DNA of 64,000 nt from Tolypeutes matacus (Eukaryota; Chordata; Mammalia; Cingulata; Chlamyphoridae), in contig JAKSZT010038899.1 of assembly GCA_026826555.1 (NCBI GenBank), positions 1,321,414 through 1,385,413 of the forward strand, in the 5' to 3' direction. Numbering within the stretch: position 1 is the stretch's first letter; each line of letters begins with the position of its first letter. Of the stretch, positions 61,560-64,000 are shown in pieces. The notes under the pieces are model-generated. The model saw nothing but the letters and a program-made list of their open reading frames with translations. It made no database searches and was not told where the DNA came from. Both the position numbers and the translations under genes were made by a program.

Positions 61560-63845
61560 ATTGTTTTGACTAGTTGGGGTCTATTGGTATTCCGTATAAA
61601 TTTGAGGATCGACTTTTCCATTTCTACAAAAAAAGGCTGGAGAGATTTTGATAGGAATTACATTGAATCTGTAGATCACTTTTAGGTAGTATTGATATTG
61701 TAACAATATTAAATCTTTTATATGGACACATGATATCTTGCCATTTATTTAGGTTTTCTTTAATTTCTTTCAGTAGTGTTTTGTGTTTTAAAGTGTACAG
61801 AACATTCATCTCTTTGTTTAAATTTATTCTCAGGTATTCTTTTTCTTTTAGTTGCTATAGTGTATGGAATTAGTATTTAATGCCCATTTCTGATTTTTTT
61901 TTCCTGGTATGGAAAAACAAAACTGATTTTTTAGTGTTTATCTTATACTGTGCAACTTTTCAGAATATGTTTATTTCCTCTAGTAGCTTTCTTGTGGATT
62001 CTTTGGGATTTTCAATATGAAGGATCATATCATCTGAGAATAGTGTTAGTTTTACTTTTTAATTTCCAATTTGGATGACTTTTCTTTTTCCTGCCTAATT
62101 GCCCTGGCTAGAACTTCCAGTATAAATTTGACTAGGAGTGGTAAAAGTGGGCATCCTTCTCTTGTTCTTGACCTCAGGTATCAGTCTTTCACTGAAGGCT
62201 TTCATTCTGTAATGACTGACTATGATGTTTCCTGTGAAGTTTTGTATTTATAATGTGAATATTACATTTTATTCCTCTTTTTCTGAGACATTTTATTATG
62301 AAAACATGGTGGATTTCCTCAGAAGCTTTCTCTGTGTTATTAAAGTGATCACATGTTTTTTTTCCCTTCCTTCTATTAATGTGGTGTATTATGTTGACTG
62401 ATTTTTTTAGTGTTGAACTACCGCTGCATTCCTGGGATGAATAACCCTTGGTCATGAGGTATAATCCTTCTCTTATATGTAGTTTGGCAGTGTTTGGTTG
62501 AGGCTTCTTGCTTCTATATTTATGAGGTAAGTTTGTCTGTAGTTTCATTTTCTTTTGATGTCTTTATCTGGTTTGGGTGTCAAAATAATACCAAGCCTCA
62601 TAGAATGAATTAGGAAGAGTTCTCACCTCTTCAGCTTTTTTGGAAGAGTTTGGGATGGGTTAGTGTTAATTCTTGTTTGAATGCTTGGTACAATTCTCCC
62701 CAAAGCCATTTGCACTTGGACTTTTCCTTGTTGGGAAGTATTTTATTATTTATTCAATCATTTTGCTTTTATAGGTCTGTCATGATCTTTTATTTCTTCT
62801 TGAGTCAGTTCGGTTTATTTTTATGTTTCTAGGAATTTGTTCATTTATTCTAGATTATCTAGTTTGTTGGCATATGATTTTTCATAGTATTCTCTTTTAA
62901 CATTTTTAATTTCTGCCAGATCAGTGGTAATGTTCCCACTTTCATTCCTTAAAAAGTTATTTGCATGTTCTCTCATTTTTCTTTGTCAATTTTATTGACC
63001 TTTTCAAAAACCAAATTTTCATTTCATTGATCCTCTCGATTGTTTTTCTATTTTTATCTCACTTATCTCCACTTTAATCTTTATTAGTTTCTTTCTTCTA
63101 GTAGTGTTAGTGTTGGCTTGCTCTTCTTTCCTCAAGATAAGAAGTTAGGTTATTGATTTGAGATCTTTCTTTTTTAAAGTAGGAATTTATAGCTCTAAGT
63201 TTCCCAATGAACAATGCCTTGTTCCTTCACATAGTTTTTGGCACGGTTTATTTTCCTTTTCATTTGTCTCTAAGAATTTTCTGATTTCCCTTGTAGGTGG
63301 ATTTCAGAAAATTATCCTTTTGGTTATTTAAGAATGGGTTGTGTATTTTCCATTTATTGGTACAGTTCCAGTTTTCTTTCTTTTATTGATTTTATACCAT
63401 TCCATTGTGGTGGGAGAGAAAACTTTGTGTGATTTCAGTCTTTAAAAATTTATTGTCTTGTGCCCTAACATATGGTCTAGCCTGGAGAATGACCCATGGG
63501 CTCTTTAGAAGTGGTCTTCTGAATGTGTCTCTTAGGTGTAGTTTGTTTATACTATTGTTCAAATCCTCAGTTTCTTGCTAATATTCTGTCTTGATCAATC
63601 CATTATTGAAATTGGCATTTGAAGTCTCCAACTATTGTTGTATAACTGTCTATTTCTTCTTTCAGTTTTGCCAATGCATATATTTTGTGGCTCTCTGCCT
63701 AGATGGTGATGATTGTTATACATTCTAGGTGGAATGACCCTTTTATTAATTTGTGTACTCCCTTTTCTTTTATTGTATGTTGTGACTTCAAGGCTATTTT
63801 TTCTGATATTAGTATAGCCACCCCAACTCTTCTCTAGTTGCATTG
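61560..63845 (-). mobile_element. Antisense L1 ORF2
   Basis: Reading left to right, ORF2 sequence runs backwards from after the RT palm to the endonuclease. Relics include [20 protein letters not shown] (61624-61809, minus), VNIIHHINRRKGKKTCDHFN (62189-62548, minus) and endonuclease wording near 63470-63840 (cctggagaatgacccatggg). It has many stops. Confidence 0.85.
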
Positions 63846-64000
63846 TATGGAAAATATATTTTTTTAATTTTATTTTTTAAATATATATATATTTTTTATA
63901 AGATGCTTAGATTACATAAATGCCACACAAAAATTACAGGGATTCCCCTGTTCCTCACCTCCCACACCTCCCATAACATCCCACATAAACATCTTTCATT
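63846..64000 (-). mobile_element. Antisense L1 3'-region, cut by window end
   Basis: A (TA)n run at 63880-63892 is followed by agatgcttagattacataaa, tgccacacaaaaattacagg and tcccacacctcccataacat. This is the reverse complement of the long L1 3' region. It continues beyond the window. Confidence 0.8.

Overview
This is mammalian nuclear DNA with no intact protein-coding gene that I can find. Nearly everything recognisable is a retroelement, a retrocopy or a broken gene. The tRNA-derived SINEs (box A/box B head, 'cctcc' linker) look like DAS-type SINEs. The LINE-1 (L1) copies carry an unusual 2.9-kb 3' region. Together these point to a xenarthran (armadillo, sloth or anteater). That assignment rests on my memory of repeat families and is an inference.

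Layout. 1-8514: a young, nearly full-length L1 on the plus strand (5' region, ORF1 with one frameshift, ORF2 with a few lesions, long 3' region, poly-A). A 78-nt U4 snRNA 5' fragment is inserted in its 3' region. 8515-13300: old L1 relics, one SINE, one MER5-like piece. 13320-23975: an intronless, disabled retrocopy of TRIP11 (the golgin GMAP-210). Two 5'-inverted L1s split it, and the first of these contains a solo LTR. 24000-31350: mostly unremarkable DNA with a dimeric SINE, MIR/L2/L1 relics and a minisatellite. 31410-34548: a minus-strand endogenous retrovirus remnant (gag, env, 3' LTR; no recognisable pol) with a SINE in gag. 34553-43130: L1 fragments in both orientations, two antisense SINEs and a GC-rich repeat island at 39010-39985. 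43767-48625: three LTR-like elements with 5-bp target duplications, plus a short TIR element, in and beside an antisense L1. 50370-54150: an internally deleted antisense L1 that keeps its 5' end. 54150-61240: quiet DNA with ancient MIR, L2 and MER5 pieces and an isolated L1 5'-end fragment. 61240-64000: antisense L1.

The elements form a readable insertion history instead of a pathway. Target-site duplications and empty sites inside the window order several events: TRIP11 retrocopy, then a 5'-inverted L1, then a gammaretroviral-type LTR; and separately L1, then U4. I found no previously undescribed biological system. The strongest observations are the long L1 3' region supported by an independent insertion, the U4 insertion with its empty site, the three-layer nesting, and the gag-env ERV with two zinc knuckles.
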